The notes under the pieces are model-generated. The model ran no database searches, had not been told where the DNA came from, and was given only the letters and a program-made list of their open reading frames with translations. A DNA stretch of 64,000 nucleotides from Paralvinella palmiformis (lineage: Eukaryota > Annelida > Polychaeta > Terebellida > Alvinellidae): contig JAODUP010000085.1 in the NCBI GenBank assembly GCA_025642065.1, positions 765,001-829,000 of the forward strand. Direction: 5' to 3'. Both the position numbers and the translations under genes were made by a program. Position 1 is the stretch's first letter, and each line of letters starts with the position of its first letter. Positions 12,651 to 25,532 of this stretch are shown here, piece by piece.

Positions 12651-14240
12651 CTCTCTCTCCATCAAAAACCTATATCCATTTTCTCCGGCACCCTCTCCTT
12701 GCTCAACTGTTGGGAGAATGACTGATAGGAGAGCATTGGGAACCACATCTACCTTATATACCTGGTTCTGGCGATGAGATGATACAGTCTTGCCATCCAG
12801 CTAGTGATAACCTCCTCAGATCCGGTAGTAAGTATACAGCTAGCTACCAGGACCTCTCTGACCACCGCTAGTCAGGACCAAATACAAAGTCTATCTCTCC
12901 CATACCACCAATCAATTGGCTATCAGCCTATTATCAATCATGGTGTAGGGCATGCATTCAAGTTCAAACCATATCAATTTACAAATTGATTAAAACAAAC
13001 TTCTAAGCGTTAGTTCGTCGTAATGACCAATGGGTGTTTTCGTCTTTCCTCCCAGAACTATGTTTTTTCAAACTGGGATCCCAATTCCCAGCTGGCTATC
13101 TGGTAATTTCAGGGAAGTCGTGGGATAAAAGCAAATAAAATAATCGATGCGATTTAAATAATTAACAATCACAATATTTGTTTATACTATGAAGAATCAG
13201 ATATTTCATTCACAGCAAAACAACTGTACGCAGTTATTTTCCTAGTAATTTTTTTTTACTTTTTAGTAAATACCTGTTGTTTTACATTCGTCATGAGGTT
13301 GGGGGCAGGCCGTCTGTGAAACATTCATAAAAACATGGGGTCACAGCCCCGTAAAGAGTTTGACAGAGATCAACCACTCGCCTGAAAAATCGTTAGGAAA
13401 CGTTCTAATTGAAATGTCACATTTTCAGGATATCATTCTTCATCAGAAATATCTGGAAAAAGAGGCCGTGATATGATAATATGACGCTACATGAAGAAGG
13501 ACGCCACAATAACTAGCTTATGATCTCTAGTCAATAATAATAATAATAATTTTATTATAATTACTGATAAAAGATTACTTTATATTTTATGACACTGATG
13601 ATGCTGATGGATGTTACGTAGAGATATCATCATCATCATCATTATCACCATCAATTCACACACACAAACGCGGAGTACATGTCTGAGAAATATAAATTTG
13701 TTGTCGTAATTCATTCCACTGGTGACTTGTCCTGATGGTGTAATTACGATGTAACACCCCCCCACCCCTTTCACACACACACACACGCGCGTGAATGCAC
13801 CCCTCCACATACCGGTGTGCACGAGACATTCACATTTGTGTATCAATTCCAAAAACAACGTAAACCAATATCACCAATATCTGTGAGTGTATCATCCCTT
13901 TGATCAAAATGATCTCTCATATATAATCAGACCTTAAACCACAAACAGATCAGATCTTCTAACATCATCCTACTCCGCTAAGTCAAATGAGATCATCTCA
14001 GCTGAAGTTCTGTGGCGGGAAAACGTTCTTCTAAACAATTCCTAGGTGACGTGATACATCAAAGTGAGGATAAACTAAAACAAAGAACAGAAATCATATT
14101 TCAAGTTGCTGATTAAATTGAAAACATTCATAAATGTGTTTATAACACTCCTCCCCCACACGGAAAACTAACTGATGGAGAAATTCAATTTTCAGGTTAG
14201 ATACATGATGAATAATTGATGTCGATAATAATAATTAGAA
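12651..14240. other. non-coding stretch with simple repeats
   Basis: Holds an AAT tract (13532-13552), a CAT tract near 13628-13643, a C-run followed by CA units near 13756-13790, and ordinary AT-rich DNA. No exon with paired splice sites was seen. Confidence 0.55.
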
Positions 14241-14814
14241 ATTTGTGATTCTCTGTGCCAGTCACACACACACACAGAGAGATCACATTTATACTAAACT
14301 GCTATAAAGAAGGAGCTTGTGGTTGTATTGACAGGCATACTTCTGTCCTGGCCATACAAACTACACACAGACACACACAAATACATATATACATACACAC
14401 AACCATATATACATACACACATATGATGTACACATAGCCCGTGTGTACCGAAGAATATTTTTTTGTCATACGTTGCCTAGCCACAACATATTTAAGCTAA
14501 TTGTTTTTTTCCGGGGAAGTGGTGCTAACACCTGATAGTGATAGCCTGGACTACATAATGATCTGGTGCTAAGAACCCCGTTATAGATCTAGCCATTAAT
14601 AATTGGAGCTTTTTTCCCCTTTCTGATATTCAGTTACCTAGAGATAAAGGGTTAGCAGTAGAGGTACAATACTACCTGGCTGGATGGTGTAGCACCAGAG
14701 AAGACCAGACTATGTGGTATGCCACATCTCTGATACTTCAGCGCTTACAACACAGACTGGTTTTTTCCCTTACATTCCTGCCACGGCCTCGTTTTCTATG
14801 GCCAATAAACCTGC

Positions 14815-14819
<5 letters not shown>

Positions 14820-14857
<38 letters not shown>
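14820..14857. repeat. (CA)n microsatellite
   Basis: About 18 uninterrupted CA units. Confidence 0.97.
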
Positions 14858-15555
14858 GAAGAAGGCTAATAATCTATCACAAATGATAACAAGCAAACAA
14901 ACACCATCTACCAAGTCATGATGTTATTTGGACTGATTGCAACCATTCAATAATGTCATGCAAATCTCTAGACTCTATCCCAAGGTAAATAAGCCCGATT
15001 TTCTGTGCCAGTGCCTTTCTACAGACTACTAACATACAAGCAGTACCGGTCTTACACCACACGTCATTGCCATTTGTCCCTAATGAAATCAACCATCAAT
15101 ATGATAAGGAGAGGAGCGGGGTGGGGGGGGGGAGAACGGTTGAACCAGCCTACCAATAATCTAGGCGCCCATCCCAAATGATGTACCAAGACAATATTTA
15201 TGATTAATGAGTGCCAGCCAGGCGCCTCATCACCTCGCTGGATCATAGCTTAACATTACACTAAAACAGTGCCAAGTACTGACTATCTCCCACAACATTA
15301 CCACCTCCGGTAATACTAAATACCACAACAATCAGCAGCATCACACCGGATACTGGATGTTATATAGACGGACATCAATCAGGACCAGGTGTAATATACC
15401 TCACCTGTCAGCCGATATCACAGTCAGATTATAAGCTACAAAAGTGATGTGTTCGACAAGAAATGTGCTCATGTTACCAATACACCTCGACCAACAACAA
15501 TTACCATGTATGTTAACGAGCTCTTTCATCGGTAACCTAAAAATAATTTTTAACA

Positions 15556-15595
15556 CGCACACAAACAAACAAACAAACAAACAAACAAACAAACA
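15556..15595. repeat. (CAAA)n tetranucleotide tract
   Basis: About nine ACAA/CAAA units following a short CACA leader. Confidence 0.95.
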
Positions 15596-15599
15596 CCAC

Positions 15600-16333
15600 C
15601 AGCCCTTTATTTCAGTACTGAAAACGAATAAAATAAATAATTTTGATACAATTCAATAATTCATTTATATTATGATTTAATCTTCTTTGATTCAGTGGGT
15701 GATCTACCACACTGATTTCTTTGTTTGGATGAAATATCCAACAAATCCAGAGTTAAGAGTCAACCCCGCCCCCCTTCCATTTGCTAGTATCCTGATGTAG
15801 TACATCACACATAATCAAACTAACTGTATAGTTTCCATAATTATACATAATTATAATCCGCGATGTTTTCAAATTTTTCATTTATCTGTTTCTAATTTTT
15901 GGTACAACAATTTAATTTGATTACTCACTCTGTTGGATGTGATATTTCATCTTGTTATACGAGCCATGTTTTCATAATTTCAAACAGAAGTTCGACACCT
16001 GTGCAGTTAAGCATTTTCATTTTCTTTATACAAACAGGTAAAGTTGGGGGTTAATTTCTCCGATGTTTGGGCTAATTGTACACTAATTAATATTCAAAAT
16101 ACCATTTGCAAGGTAATTATCCAATATGGTTATTTTTCAAATGTAATGTGTATTTACAATTGTTTCTAAAAATATGACAGGACTGAGTTATGATGAGTCA
16201 CACATTTCTATTCGGACTTCAGGACTCTACACATCTATTTATGGAATTTATATTAATATTCATCTCGGATTATATTTAATGTTAGTGGTCTTTTCTGGCA
16301 AAATCACAACCTTTCGAAAGCAGATATGATAAG

Positions 16334-16366
<33 letters not shown>

Positions 16367-16900
16367 CCATGATTTAAAGGGACAGTTTGCCACCTGTCGA
16401 CTTTCTAACTTATTTGTTTACGTGATCAGGTCAAAGAGTCATTCGGGTTACATTCACTTAAGGTGTATACATATATATGTTAGTACTTCCAATGTTACTA
16501 TACGATTCACAGCCACAATATGTCAAACACGTCTCTGGATCACGGGATCTTCACAATCCTGAATGACTGCCATGACCTGGTGATATATACATCAAGAAGT
16601 AATAAGGTCAGAACATGTCGGTCACGACTTGAGAGGTCAATTAGTGAACACTTACCAGTATGTTTACCTTTTGATGTTCATATTAATGGGGTAGAGATAT
16701 TACCTGATAATGTTGAAAGGTTATACTAACAACTTAATGGTAAATTAGTTAGTTCAGTTGTATTATACTTTATAGGTAGCAAAAGGTATTCAATTAGCAC
16801 AATTTATTGTGTATGTACTAATGTGCACATTAGCAAACCCCCCCCCTGATGAACGATTCAGACTATGTAGTCATGATTTTATAACCTTAGTATCTGAGTA
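15600..16900. other. AT-rich stretch, one unexplained short frame
   Basis: A (TC)n tract lies at 16335-16364. The plus frame ending at 16729 (from about 16520) contains RSISEHLPVCLPFDVHI, faintly reminiscent of the SDH-P region of LINE endonucleases. The resemblance is too weak to call. The rest is AT-rich with no features. Confidence 0.4.
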
Positions 16901-16903
16901 TCC

Positions 16904-16949
16904 TCACTCACTTACTCACTCACTCTCACTCACTCACTCACTCACTCAC
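16904..16949. repeat. (CTCA)n tetranucleotide tract
   Basis: Interrupted CTCA repeats followed by an alternating purine-pyrimidine segment (acgcatgcgcgaacgcgtgcgtg, about 16957-16979). Confidence 0.9.
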
Positions 16950-17256
16950 ATAAAACACGCATGCGCGAACGCGTGCGTGATGCTCTAGAGAGAGTTGCTG
17001 GTTGTTAATTTGTTTTATATATAACTTAAAAGCTATCACCATCATCAGTTATTGAAACAAACATCTTCAATCGTACAGTGCCTGAGACGCCTACATGCGT
17101 ACATCCATCTAGCAAAATCAGATACAGCGCCATCTTTTGGGGAGAGTACCATTTATAACATCGTCCTCTGTGTGTGATCATCACCTGACAATAAAATGAC
17201 AACTAACATCCATCAAAACATACCTAATAATTCACAACCTCTCCCATATCTGTGAA

Positions 17257-17309
17257 TATATATATATAAAATATATATATATATATATATATATAATCAT
17301 ATAATGAAA

Positions 17310-17360
<51 letters not shown>
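17257..17360. repeat. compound (TA)(CT)(TA) microsatellite
   Basis: Two TA tracts separated by a CT tract; AT-rich and likely unstable. Confidence 0.95.
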
Positions 17361-17363
<3 letters not shown>

Positions 17364-17504
17364 AAGTGATCATGTGTCAGGCCAGCTAAGCTAAAAGAAG
17401 CCACCCTCCATTAACATCTATTTCAGAAGTTGAGTGCCCTGATGTTTTCTTCGGTCTATTAAGTCAAAATCGCCCAGTTCAGTATCACACGCACGCGCAC
17501 ACAC

Positions 17505-17530
17505 AGACAGACAGACAGACAGACAGACAC
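17505..17530. repeat. (GACA)n tract
   Basis: About six CAGA/GACA units. Confidence 0.9.
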
Positions 17531-17894
17531 TGACTGTCATCTATAACAGTCAGAATTCCAGAACTTCTCGCCAAAGAAGGGCTGCTGTATTAGTCCATAT
17601 AACAGACAAAAACCGGATGGATCTCTGACGGAGGCAGACCAAACTGATGCCGACCATCAATCATTCGGCCTACTGGCTGGCTGGCGATTGGCTGTGACTG
17701 TAGACGGCAGCAGCAGCAACACAATGCCATCCAGATTTAGATTACAGAGCGGGCTATCCATTCTAAATCTGGCATCCAATGGTACTGACCGTTTTCTGGT
17801 AAAATCATCACAAACAGTCTATACGCTGGCCGAACGACCCTTCCAGTAACCTTTGACTGTATTTCAGCAATGTGAAAAAAACCAAGCAGGCATT

Positions 17895-17929
17895 GCAGTG
17901 AGTGAGTGAGTGAGTGAGTGAGTGAGATT
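17895..17929. repeat. (GAGT)n tract
   Basis: About eight GAGT units. No SINE body is recognisable beside it. Confidence 0.93.
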
Positions 17930-18309
17930 GGTCTCACCTCAGACAAATAGCTATAGAGCTACTCTATAGTGGGAAAAATGATCAGGCCGAAGTTTTACTG
18001 ACAAATGAAACATCCCATAACGATGGCAAACAATAGAATTTCACCCTATGACTTGGGTGATTGCAACGTAATACACTATCAACTTGACCACGGAAACACC
18101 CTGAAGCAGGTACAGTCTAGGATCTAGGCCAGCCCAGGTAGTGAATAAGATCCGGACAGCTGACATGGAACTAACTATTAGTCATGATGGCTCACTGTTC
18201 AATAAATTAACATCACACCTCCTCATTGTTAGAACATAAACAGCCACATTTCTCAATCCATTCGTATAGCAACAGTTGTTTTACAGTCACCAATTGTCCA
18301 TGCAGCAGG

Positions 18310-18442
18310 CCAAGCCACCATACTAAAGCTAATCGTCTGAAATGAAAGATGAAATATCCTTCAGACCTAACCATATATTTGGGATCTGAACCCGGGTGCT
18401 AGAGATCTGTGGTCAAACATGATACCAATTAGGCATCAGAGC
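18310..18442 (-). mobile_element. tRNA-derived SINE, type 1
   Basis: The minus strand shows an A-box-like segment (gcctaattggtatcatg), a B-box-like segment (gggttcagatcccaa), then the type-1 body marker ctgaaggatatttcatc. The order matches the copy at 23755-23931, with moderate divergence. Confidence 0.75.
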
Positions 18443-18954
18443 AAAAAGAGGAATCAACAAAACCAATTAAAACCATGACGATGGCTTGGCAAGTAATGAG
18501 ATATTTCAGAAGTTTCTTCTTACAGAAGAGAATTGTGTGTTTGGGGATTTTTTGGTGTTTTTTACCCACTTCTCTCTTCTTCTCCGTTACATTATTGAGG
18601 CATCACCCAGAAGGCGGGTCAAGATAAAAGAAGATTTACTGATAGTCGTGGCTGACTATCATGGACACCATCTGACTATTGACATTTGGTAATAAATCAA
18701 ACTGGGATGAGTGAAGTACAATGTTTGTTTTTGTGTGTAGAGGAAGCCACCCGACTTCGGGTGGGGGGAGGTGTATGGTCGGGGTGTATTGAGAGAGAGA
18801 ATCAGCTGAGAATAATTTACTTGAATGATAAAGACCCAGGGTGAAGAGGTGTAACAATGTTATACCTGGAGCTGATGGGCAGAGATCAGTAAATAACTAC
18901 AATGGCTGGATACCTAGAACAGATACTCAGCTCATCACTGAAATATAATGTGTA

Positions 18955-18956
<2 letters not shown>

Positions 18957-19045
<89 letters not shown>
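18957..19045. repeat. compound (CT)(GT) microsatellite
   Basis: A CT tract of about 34 bp passes directly into a GT tract of about 54 bp. Confidence 0.97.
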
Positions 19046-19047
<2 letters not shown>

Positions 19048-19164
19048 GGGTGTGTAATGGGTGTGCGCGAGCATTTGAGTAAATATCATAATCTATCTAT
19101 TCATCCAAATAATATTATAATAAACTTGATTTATCATTATTAGACCAGAAAGTGTGTGTATGTG

Positions 19165-19166
<2 letters not shown>

Positions 19167-19206
<40 letters not shown>

Positions 19207-19208
19207 TC

Positions 19209-19251
<43 letters not shown>
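19167..19251. repeat. twin (TA)n tracts
   Basis: Two TA tracts of about 36-38 bp flank a short cttttt-type spacer. As TA is self-complementary the locus can extrude as a cruciform. Confidence 0.95.
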
Positions 19252-19253
<2 letters not shown>

Positions 19254-20046
19254 TAACCATGCAGTGATTACCCTAGTTAAGAAATTCCAACTTGGACCTC
19301 TACCAAGATGTTATTTATTATCAGACACAATACACTAACATAAGACACATATACTGCCCTGCTCCACTGTTATAACAGCCTGTATATTGACAGACTGAAT
19401 CAACATGCTAAATAATTAGTTCACTTATAACAACCACAGACTGGTTACAGCCTAACACTCACTAGCTCAAGCCTGTGTACTGAGACAACAGAGACTATCA
19501 TTATATTACACAGATTGTGTTAAACAACGACCGACCTAACAACTAACGACCAGAGAGCTGCCTTTAGACAATTATGTCCATAATGTTGTTATTGGAAACA
19601 TGAAATTACCGTCACATAATAAAATGATTGAATTATACAATTACCCCCCCCCCCTCCAATAAGCTGATAGCTTATAACCTGCTTCAGTAAGGAGTGAAGT
19701 GATAACTGATTTATTTCAGACACTGATAGTGATACTTGTTGAGGAAATGGTTACAATCTAATTAATGACAGTAATTGTTAACTCCGAGCTCTTTAATCAT
19801 ATAGATATAGATATACATGTACTTATCTACAAAAAATTAAAAGTAAGAATTATAATTCTGAACAGCAAGATAATTAAATAACATTTCCAACATTTGTTTG
19901 TTGTTCCTGTTAAATCCTGACAGACAATCGGGTCGGTAAATAATACTAATTAATAATAATAATTACAAACAGATATAGAGCCAATATCCTCGAAAAGAAT
20001 CCAGCTCAGTAGCGCACCTTGTATATAGGGGTTGGGAATCCAGGAT

Positions 20047-20140
20047 ACTTCCCCACTCGGACAATTCCCAACTGGATAATAACCCACTTGGACAATTCCC
20101 CACTCCATAATGACAATTTTGGATAATTCCCCACTCTTAA
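20047..20140 (+). repeat. left terminal/subterminal repeats of MULE element
   Basis: Three or four spaced, diverged copies of a unit close to ggacaattccccact occur here. The reverse complement of the same unit is repeated at 21369-21421 beyond the transposase remnant. This marks an inverted-repeat pair made of short tandem motifs. The precise outer end is unclear. tccaggat occurs at 20039-20046 and again at 21447-21454, a candidate target-site duplication that would put part of the right flank outside the obvious repeats. Confidence 0.7.
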
Positions 20141-20161
20141 TTTTTTATAAGTGTCTTTTAT

Positions 20162-21302
20162 ATGTTTATCAGAGTATTATTGATCTTTGTGCATAAAGAA
20201 GTCACAACAATGTGGCTTCTAACTATTTTCCAATTGTACACAAGATGGGATCTTTATACCATCACTTATTCTCAGATAGGTATTTCTCAATACCTGCTAC
20301 ACAAATATTCGATCATCAAAAACCAACGTGATGGTTTGAAGCTAGTACATGAAGGCTATATGTACACTAAGAAGTACCTCCGGAAGAATGTCAGATGGGA
20401 GTGTGCCAGCTGCTATGCATTCAGCTGTAAATGCGGTCTTACTACAGATGACGAGGTAAATATTGCATGATCATGTTAACTGATTGGAGTTTAGTAATAT
20501 TATATTTACTAATTTATTAACTCTTTTTCTCCTGTATTGGATGTTTTAATCGATTATTCTTAATAGACATTAAAATATTACTTTTAATATTTGATATCAT
20601 TACTAATGGCCATTTCACTTTTATCTTTCCAGATGAAGACTGTTATCAGCTCCACACCACATAGCCACAATCCCCTGGAGCATTCCGTTGCAGTGACCAA
20701 AATACGTGCAACACTCAAGGAACATGCTGCGGGTTCACGTGGTACACTGAGTCAGCTACTAGTGGACCACACTACTGAGACCCCTGTAGAGGTGCGTGCT
20801 GAAATCGGTAATCCTCATACTATGAAGCGTTCTCTCAGACGGGAACTTGCGAAGACTATGTCTAAGAACACTGCTTCGCTTCGAGATCTCACACTTGATG
20901 AGGAGTGGACAATCACTAGTGACCAGGAACAGTTCCTCATCCACGACAGTATAGAGTTGATTCCTCTGATTGGGATGTTAGTGTTTGCTAATGACAATGC
21001 CCTGCGTCATCTCGTTAGTTCTGACTACTGGTATATGGACGGAACATTTAACGTTGCACTACTAGTGTTCACTCAGCTGTATGTGATCCGCGTACCGTTA
21101 GGACAGTCGGCTGAGACCTGTGTGTATATGCGTTCCTGTGCCGAACAAGCAACAGTCCACCTACGAGGAACTGTTCACTGTCATACAAGACAGATGTACT
21201 GAGCTCGGTTTCCAGGCTGATCCCACAACCATCATCCGTGACAACAGCAACACTGTCCCAGATGAACTTAAGGGCATTGGCCATTGTGTACGATTTAAAT
21301 AA
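20162..21302 (+). pseudogene. MULE-type transposase with FLYWCH zinc finger, frameshifted and truncated
   Basis: This is a Mutator-like DNA transposase remnant. Exon 1 (20162-20455) ends in a FLYWCH-type half finger: KLVHEGYMYTKK, RWECASC and CKCGLTT supply the aromatic and Cys positions. An intron at 20456-20632 (gag|gtaaat ... tttccag|atg, phase 0) separates it from exon 2, which supplies the paired His (PHSHNP). Exon 2 then reads about 140 residues of linker into the MULE catalytic domain, with the first catalytic Asp in YWYMDGTFNVA. Near 21125-21135 the frame shifts. The next frame continues PNKQQSTYEELF and ...IIRDNSN, where the second Asp is kept but the usual following residues are changed, then stops at 21302. 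The downstream part with the third acidic residue is missing. The start at 20162 is arbitrary; ctcag at 20271-20275 could be another acceptor. Assignment to the FLYWCH/MULE family is by pattern recognition. Confidence 0.8.
20456..20632 (+). other. intron in the MULE transposase
   Basis: 177 bp, AT-rich, with GT and AG ends and a pyrimidine-rich 3' end (cacttttatctttccag). Removing it joins the Cys half and the His half of the FLYWCH finger in frame, which is the main reason to believe it. Confidence 0.7.
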
Positions 21303-21368
21303 ATCACGCAGTTTTATATGTTAATACTAATGAAAATTATTAAGTTTAATAAAAAAAAAAACTAATTC

Positions 21369-21421
21369 GTGGAGTGGGGAATTGTCCGAGTGGGGAACTG
21401 TCCAGTGGGGAATTGTCCGTT
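21369..21421 (-). repeat. right terminal/subterminal repeats of MULE element
   Basis: Three close copies of agtggggaattgtccg-like units, the inverse of those at 20047-20140. Confidence 0.7.
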
Positions 21422-22179
21422 TACCAGGAGTTGGGCAAAGTCGGAGTCCAGGATGGTAACAATCCTCACTTGTGGCAAAACTTAACGGTTTTAATCGCAT
21501 TTATTTACGCTAACCGTTGTCAAAATATATTATTATTATTATTCGCCATGCTGACAGAATGATGGTTATTCAAAAGCTTGCACTATGATTATTAAATTAT
21601 TGAAATCATTCAACTCTATCTGTATTACCGTTAGTGTAACACAAAAACAAAACACATTACAATTTTCCGATAGAACATGCCTTGAAGTATAAAATCTAAT
21701 TGGTTTCACCTGTCAATCAAAATTAAAAGAAGCCCAGAAGCTGTCCAAGCACAACAGATAAAAATAGACAATGAAATAGTGACAATGTCGACATGACATA
21801 CTCTGGATGGTAGACGGTCTGTGTATATATCGTTAAACAGCAACAGCTTAAGGCGCTAACCAGAAACACGGTTTAAAAAACCATTTAGAAAGATTAATAC
21901 AAAAATCTACTCACATCTGTATATGAATTATCACAGCAATAGATACATTAATGAACATTAGCTTGGACCATGAAAATCTATGAACGTGATTCAGCACCGG
22001 GAGACATGTTCTTCATCCTCATGAATATTAATAAGTATCCCAGTAGCCGGAACATGATTCTGCTGCGCACTGTAAATGACGAATGTAAGAGAGGGGAGGG
22101 GATTTTGTTATGATTCCAAACAATTATGGGTCCTTATATCAACAAAAGTCTCAAACAGGATCACATCTAAACACATTAG

Positions 22180-22572
22180 TCTGTCTGTATGTCTACCCCA
22201 CAATCTGCCCGTATGTCTCTAACAGCCTGTCTCTTCTTGTTCCTTAGACTGTCGGTGTGTCTGCTCCACAGTCCATATGTTGGTCCACGCCACTCTTTAT
22301 TTGTCTGCCACACTGTCTGTCTGTACATCTCTCCCACTTTCTGTCTATATATCTGTCCCACCCTCAATCCCACTGTCTGTCCTACAGTATGTCTGTCCCA
22401 TAATCTGTCCCCATATCTCCCTATACCATTCTCTATCTGCCCGTACACACCCTTTGTGTCTCTATACCACTGTCAGTATCTATCCGACATCGCTCTATTC
22501 AACCATCTATCCATCCCACCATCTGTCTATCTTTCATCCTCTCAGTACCATCATCTGTCTGACTATCTGACG
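22180..22572. repeat. degenerate (CTGTCTGTATGTCT)-type minisatellite
   Basis: About 390 bp of pyrimidine-rich, highly diverged repeats of a 20-25 bp unit around cccactgtctgtctatatct. The repeat keeps several frames open on both strands, so the long frames here are not evidence of genes. Confidence 0.8.
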
Positions 22573-22767
22573 TAAACACATACAGATCTATATAAAGCTT
22601 CAACAGATCATTATTGTCATCAATTAAAGCTCTACTCACTCACACCTGTACAACACTTAATTACCACGAACTAAGTCTCCGGACGATCAATTCACTTCCA
22701 AGACACCATCTATTTTGGGCAAGTTAAACAAATTTAATTGATTAATGGTTAGTAAACAGCGCATCCC

Positions 22768-22840
22768 GCGCGCGCGCGTGTTGTGTGTGTGACTGTGTGT
22801 GTGAGAATCTATGTGTGCGTGCGCGCGCGCGTGTGTGTTA
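22768..22840. repeat. alternating CG/TG tract
   Basis: Two (CG)4-5 runs flanked by TG runs; a potential Z-DNA-forming segment. Confidence 0.85.
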
Positions 22841-23754
22841 GCAATGTGTCAAAAGACAGTGGCACGGAGAATCACAAATTCGAAACAAAACCAAAAGACA
22901 ATACATCAGGGAACTGTTTACAGAGCTGTGGCTTTTCATTCTGAGAGTGACAATGTCTCATCACTGCATGCACTGGCAATGGCATGACACACGGATGTGC
23001 ATGTGAATAGATGTGTGCATTAATAAAACTCACAAGAGAAACAGAAGGCTGTAATGTTACCCCGAAGCTTGGGATGTGAGGCAATGTTGAGACCAAAACT
23101 AAGACTTACACACCAAGACATGGAGATGATAAGACCATAATTTGGACCTTGATTCGAACGTGTGCTAAGACCAACACCAAAATGGGACATGACAACGAGT
23201 GAAATAAAAATTAAGCATGAGTGGAATAACAAAATTAATACCAAGGCTAACATACGACATAGTATAATGTCCAAGAGCATAGGACATTAAGACCATGACT
23301 GGTCTGACACATTAATACTATATGTAATGGGGGTGGGGGGTGGTTTTTGAAATAGCATGGCATGCAAAATAAAAGGTAGGAAGAGAGTCGTGATGCTAAA
23401 TGGGTAGGGTCTGCAAACCGCTCTTCGCCCCCCCCCCCCCTCCAGCTCAATGAGGGTAAACTCAAATGACTCAATATTGTTAATTATTTTGTACATAATA
23501 GTACATAAAAGCTGAAATTAGACTAAACTGAATAGGGAATTAATCATTAATCATAGTGGTGTGACGGACACACAACAACAACAACAACACATACACCAGC
23601 TTGTTACTCATCATAAAATATGGGATCAGATGCTACCTTTATTAGTTTGTTTCTGTTCGTGTGTATGCGTGCGTGCATGCGTGTGTGCGTGCGCACGCGC
23701 CCCGTAACCCGATACCTCTATCGATTCAAGCCGATTTCTTCCCTAGTTAACGTG

Positions 23755-23931
23755 GGCGCATCCGTGGCCTAATTGGTAGCGCGTTGGACCACAGATTACT
23801 ACCACCCGAGTTCGAATCTCGACTTGGGTATATCTGAAGGTTGTTTCATCTTTGACTTCGCTTCATTACCTTTGGAGGTCGCTCGCCCCATTTATCCTAA
23901 CATGTGCACAAAAATGGCCGTAAAACATAAA
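23755..23931 (+). mobile_element. tRNA-derived SINE, type 1, best-preserved copy
   Basis: The head contains an A box (gtggcctaattggtagcg) and, 32 bp on, a B box (gagttcgaatctcgac), both close to eukaryotic tRNA internal promoter consensus. The body runs tgaaggttgtttcatctttg, cttcattacctttggaggtc, then tgtgcacaaaaatggccgt and aaaac. There is no anticodon-arm pairing good enough for a functional tRNA call. Seven copies of this order were found in the window, the most intact here. A trans-acting LINE would be needed for movement; the partner is not identified. Confidence 0.88.
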
Positions 23932-24461
23932 CCATCTCCATTTAATGATCAGGGTGTGACTCGTATAAAGATAGACACCTTAGATCCCGATTCTTCTCAT
24001 TCTGTTTTTGTCAAACTTCCGGCATTTATCCACTTGTAATAAACCATTCTAATTAGCAGTAACTAGTAGTGTCTGTTTATATTAGATAGCCAATCAACAG
24101 TTACTATTACCACATCACCTTTCTCACCCTTCTATGTTCGATGTATATTGTTAAAATTGTCCGACTTGTTTACTGCTACAACAACAAGTCTGTCTGTTAG
24201 TTCAGACCTGCTTATAGTCTGGGATAGCTCACCTTATATCTATGCTAAATGCTGTATTCATGCATTATCACCATTTGCTTGGCTATGAACTGACAGACGA
24301 TCTGTCACAACAATAGGATGATAAGCTCTCAGAGACAATTAGTTGTCGGAAGAGCTCTCTTCTCACTGTTCTTGTCATAATAATATTATCAGAGAGAAGA
24401 TTCTTGTTCGTTTCTTTATTTGTCTGTTAGTATATAAGGTATGTGAATATCATCAGTTTTC

Positions 24462-24595
24462 GCTCAGTGCTGGTCACAACTGGGATATAGACCAGAGAGA
24501 GATAAGTCTCACAAACACAGTTGTAAAGTGGATTCGAGCCCATAATCTGGAATTCTGCAGCTCATTGCTCTAATTGCTGCACCATTGGAGTGTCC
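24462..24595 (-). mobile_element. tRNA-derived SINE, type 2
   Basis: The minus strand reads A-box-like tggtgcagcaattagagc, then B-box-like gggctcgaatccac. The body follows, ending in tatcccagttgtgaccagc, which corresponds to the cccaggtgttaccagc end of the copy at 48735-48875. Confidence 0.7.
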
Positions 24596-25492
24596 ATGTG
24601 AGTGTGTAAAATTCCACTAAATTACATTTATTGATGTAGTAAGGATTGTATTCATTTTACCTGATGTTGTTATAATTGTAGAAATAATGTCATCATAGTT
24701 GATTAGTTATCTCATGTAGATATTATATGTTTTATAACATTGTGTGTCAGTGTGTGTGTGTGTGTCAGTGCGTGTGTGCATGTGTGTGTTGTTATTATTA
24801 TACCAGCTGAATGATGATTCATAAGAAATTAATTCCGAACAGGGTGGTTCATACTAAGTCATGTAATAACCTTAGAATTCCAAATCTCAATATTATAATA
24901 TAACAATTGGGGCGATTTATAAAAGATAAGCAAAAGTTACGTATATGAAATTATGCTGTTTGATAATGAAGCGCTAGTTATAAAATAGTAACGATATATT
25001 TAGGTCAAAATGGCTCAACCAGCATAATGTTTGCCTCTCCATGAGGGGACTTCTACCTCGTGAAACCACAGTGACACCTGGTGAATGAAAAAATATCATA
25101 ATGTTCGAAATATTTAATGCAAACTTCTGAATATTTTGCGTAGAGTGGAGTACAAAAACATCACCAAAATCGATGTAATGCGAATAAAATTAATATAATT
25201 CATTATAAATGGAAGTGCTAACTCGGGGAACTTAACATTGAGGAACTAGTATAATAATAAATCTGATTAGAATTTAGATGGACCTGAAAGTTTCTTAATT
25301 AAAAAAAAACAGGGATCATTGTTCTTTTGCAGTGAAGGTTCTTCTCATACTACATAAATATTCTTCATCCACCTTCTTCTGACATTAATCCACAGCTGAG
25401 TAACAGGTCTATGTGTCTGAATAGATTGTGGGTGTGTGAGTAAAGGTGAGTGAACAAAAGTGAAGGAGTAAGAACGACAGAATATGTGAATG

Positions 25493-25532
25493 AGTGAGTG
25501 AGTGAGTGAGTGAGTGAGTTAGTGAGTGATGT
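25493..25532. repeat. (GAGT)n tract
   Basis: About nine GAGT/GTGA units. Confidence 0.93.

Noticed and set aside
16520..16729. Plus-strand frame with RSISEHLPVCLPFDVHI, considered as a LINE endonuclease fragment
   Set aside because: Only a few residues resemble the SDH-P region and none of the upstream endonuclease motifs were found.
22176..22575. Three overlapping open frames of 90-128 codons on both strands
   Set aside because: All run through a degenerate CTGTCTGT-type repeat that happens to lack stops; no start context, domain or splice site.
23753..23830. A possible functional tRNA gene at the head of the type-1 SINE
   Set aside because: A and B boxes are present, but acceptor and anticodon arms do not pair and the sequence continues into a repeated SINE body.
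25010..25095. Possible SINE head (aatggctcaaccagcataatg)
   Set aside because: No B box and no recognisable body of either type.
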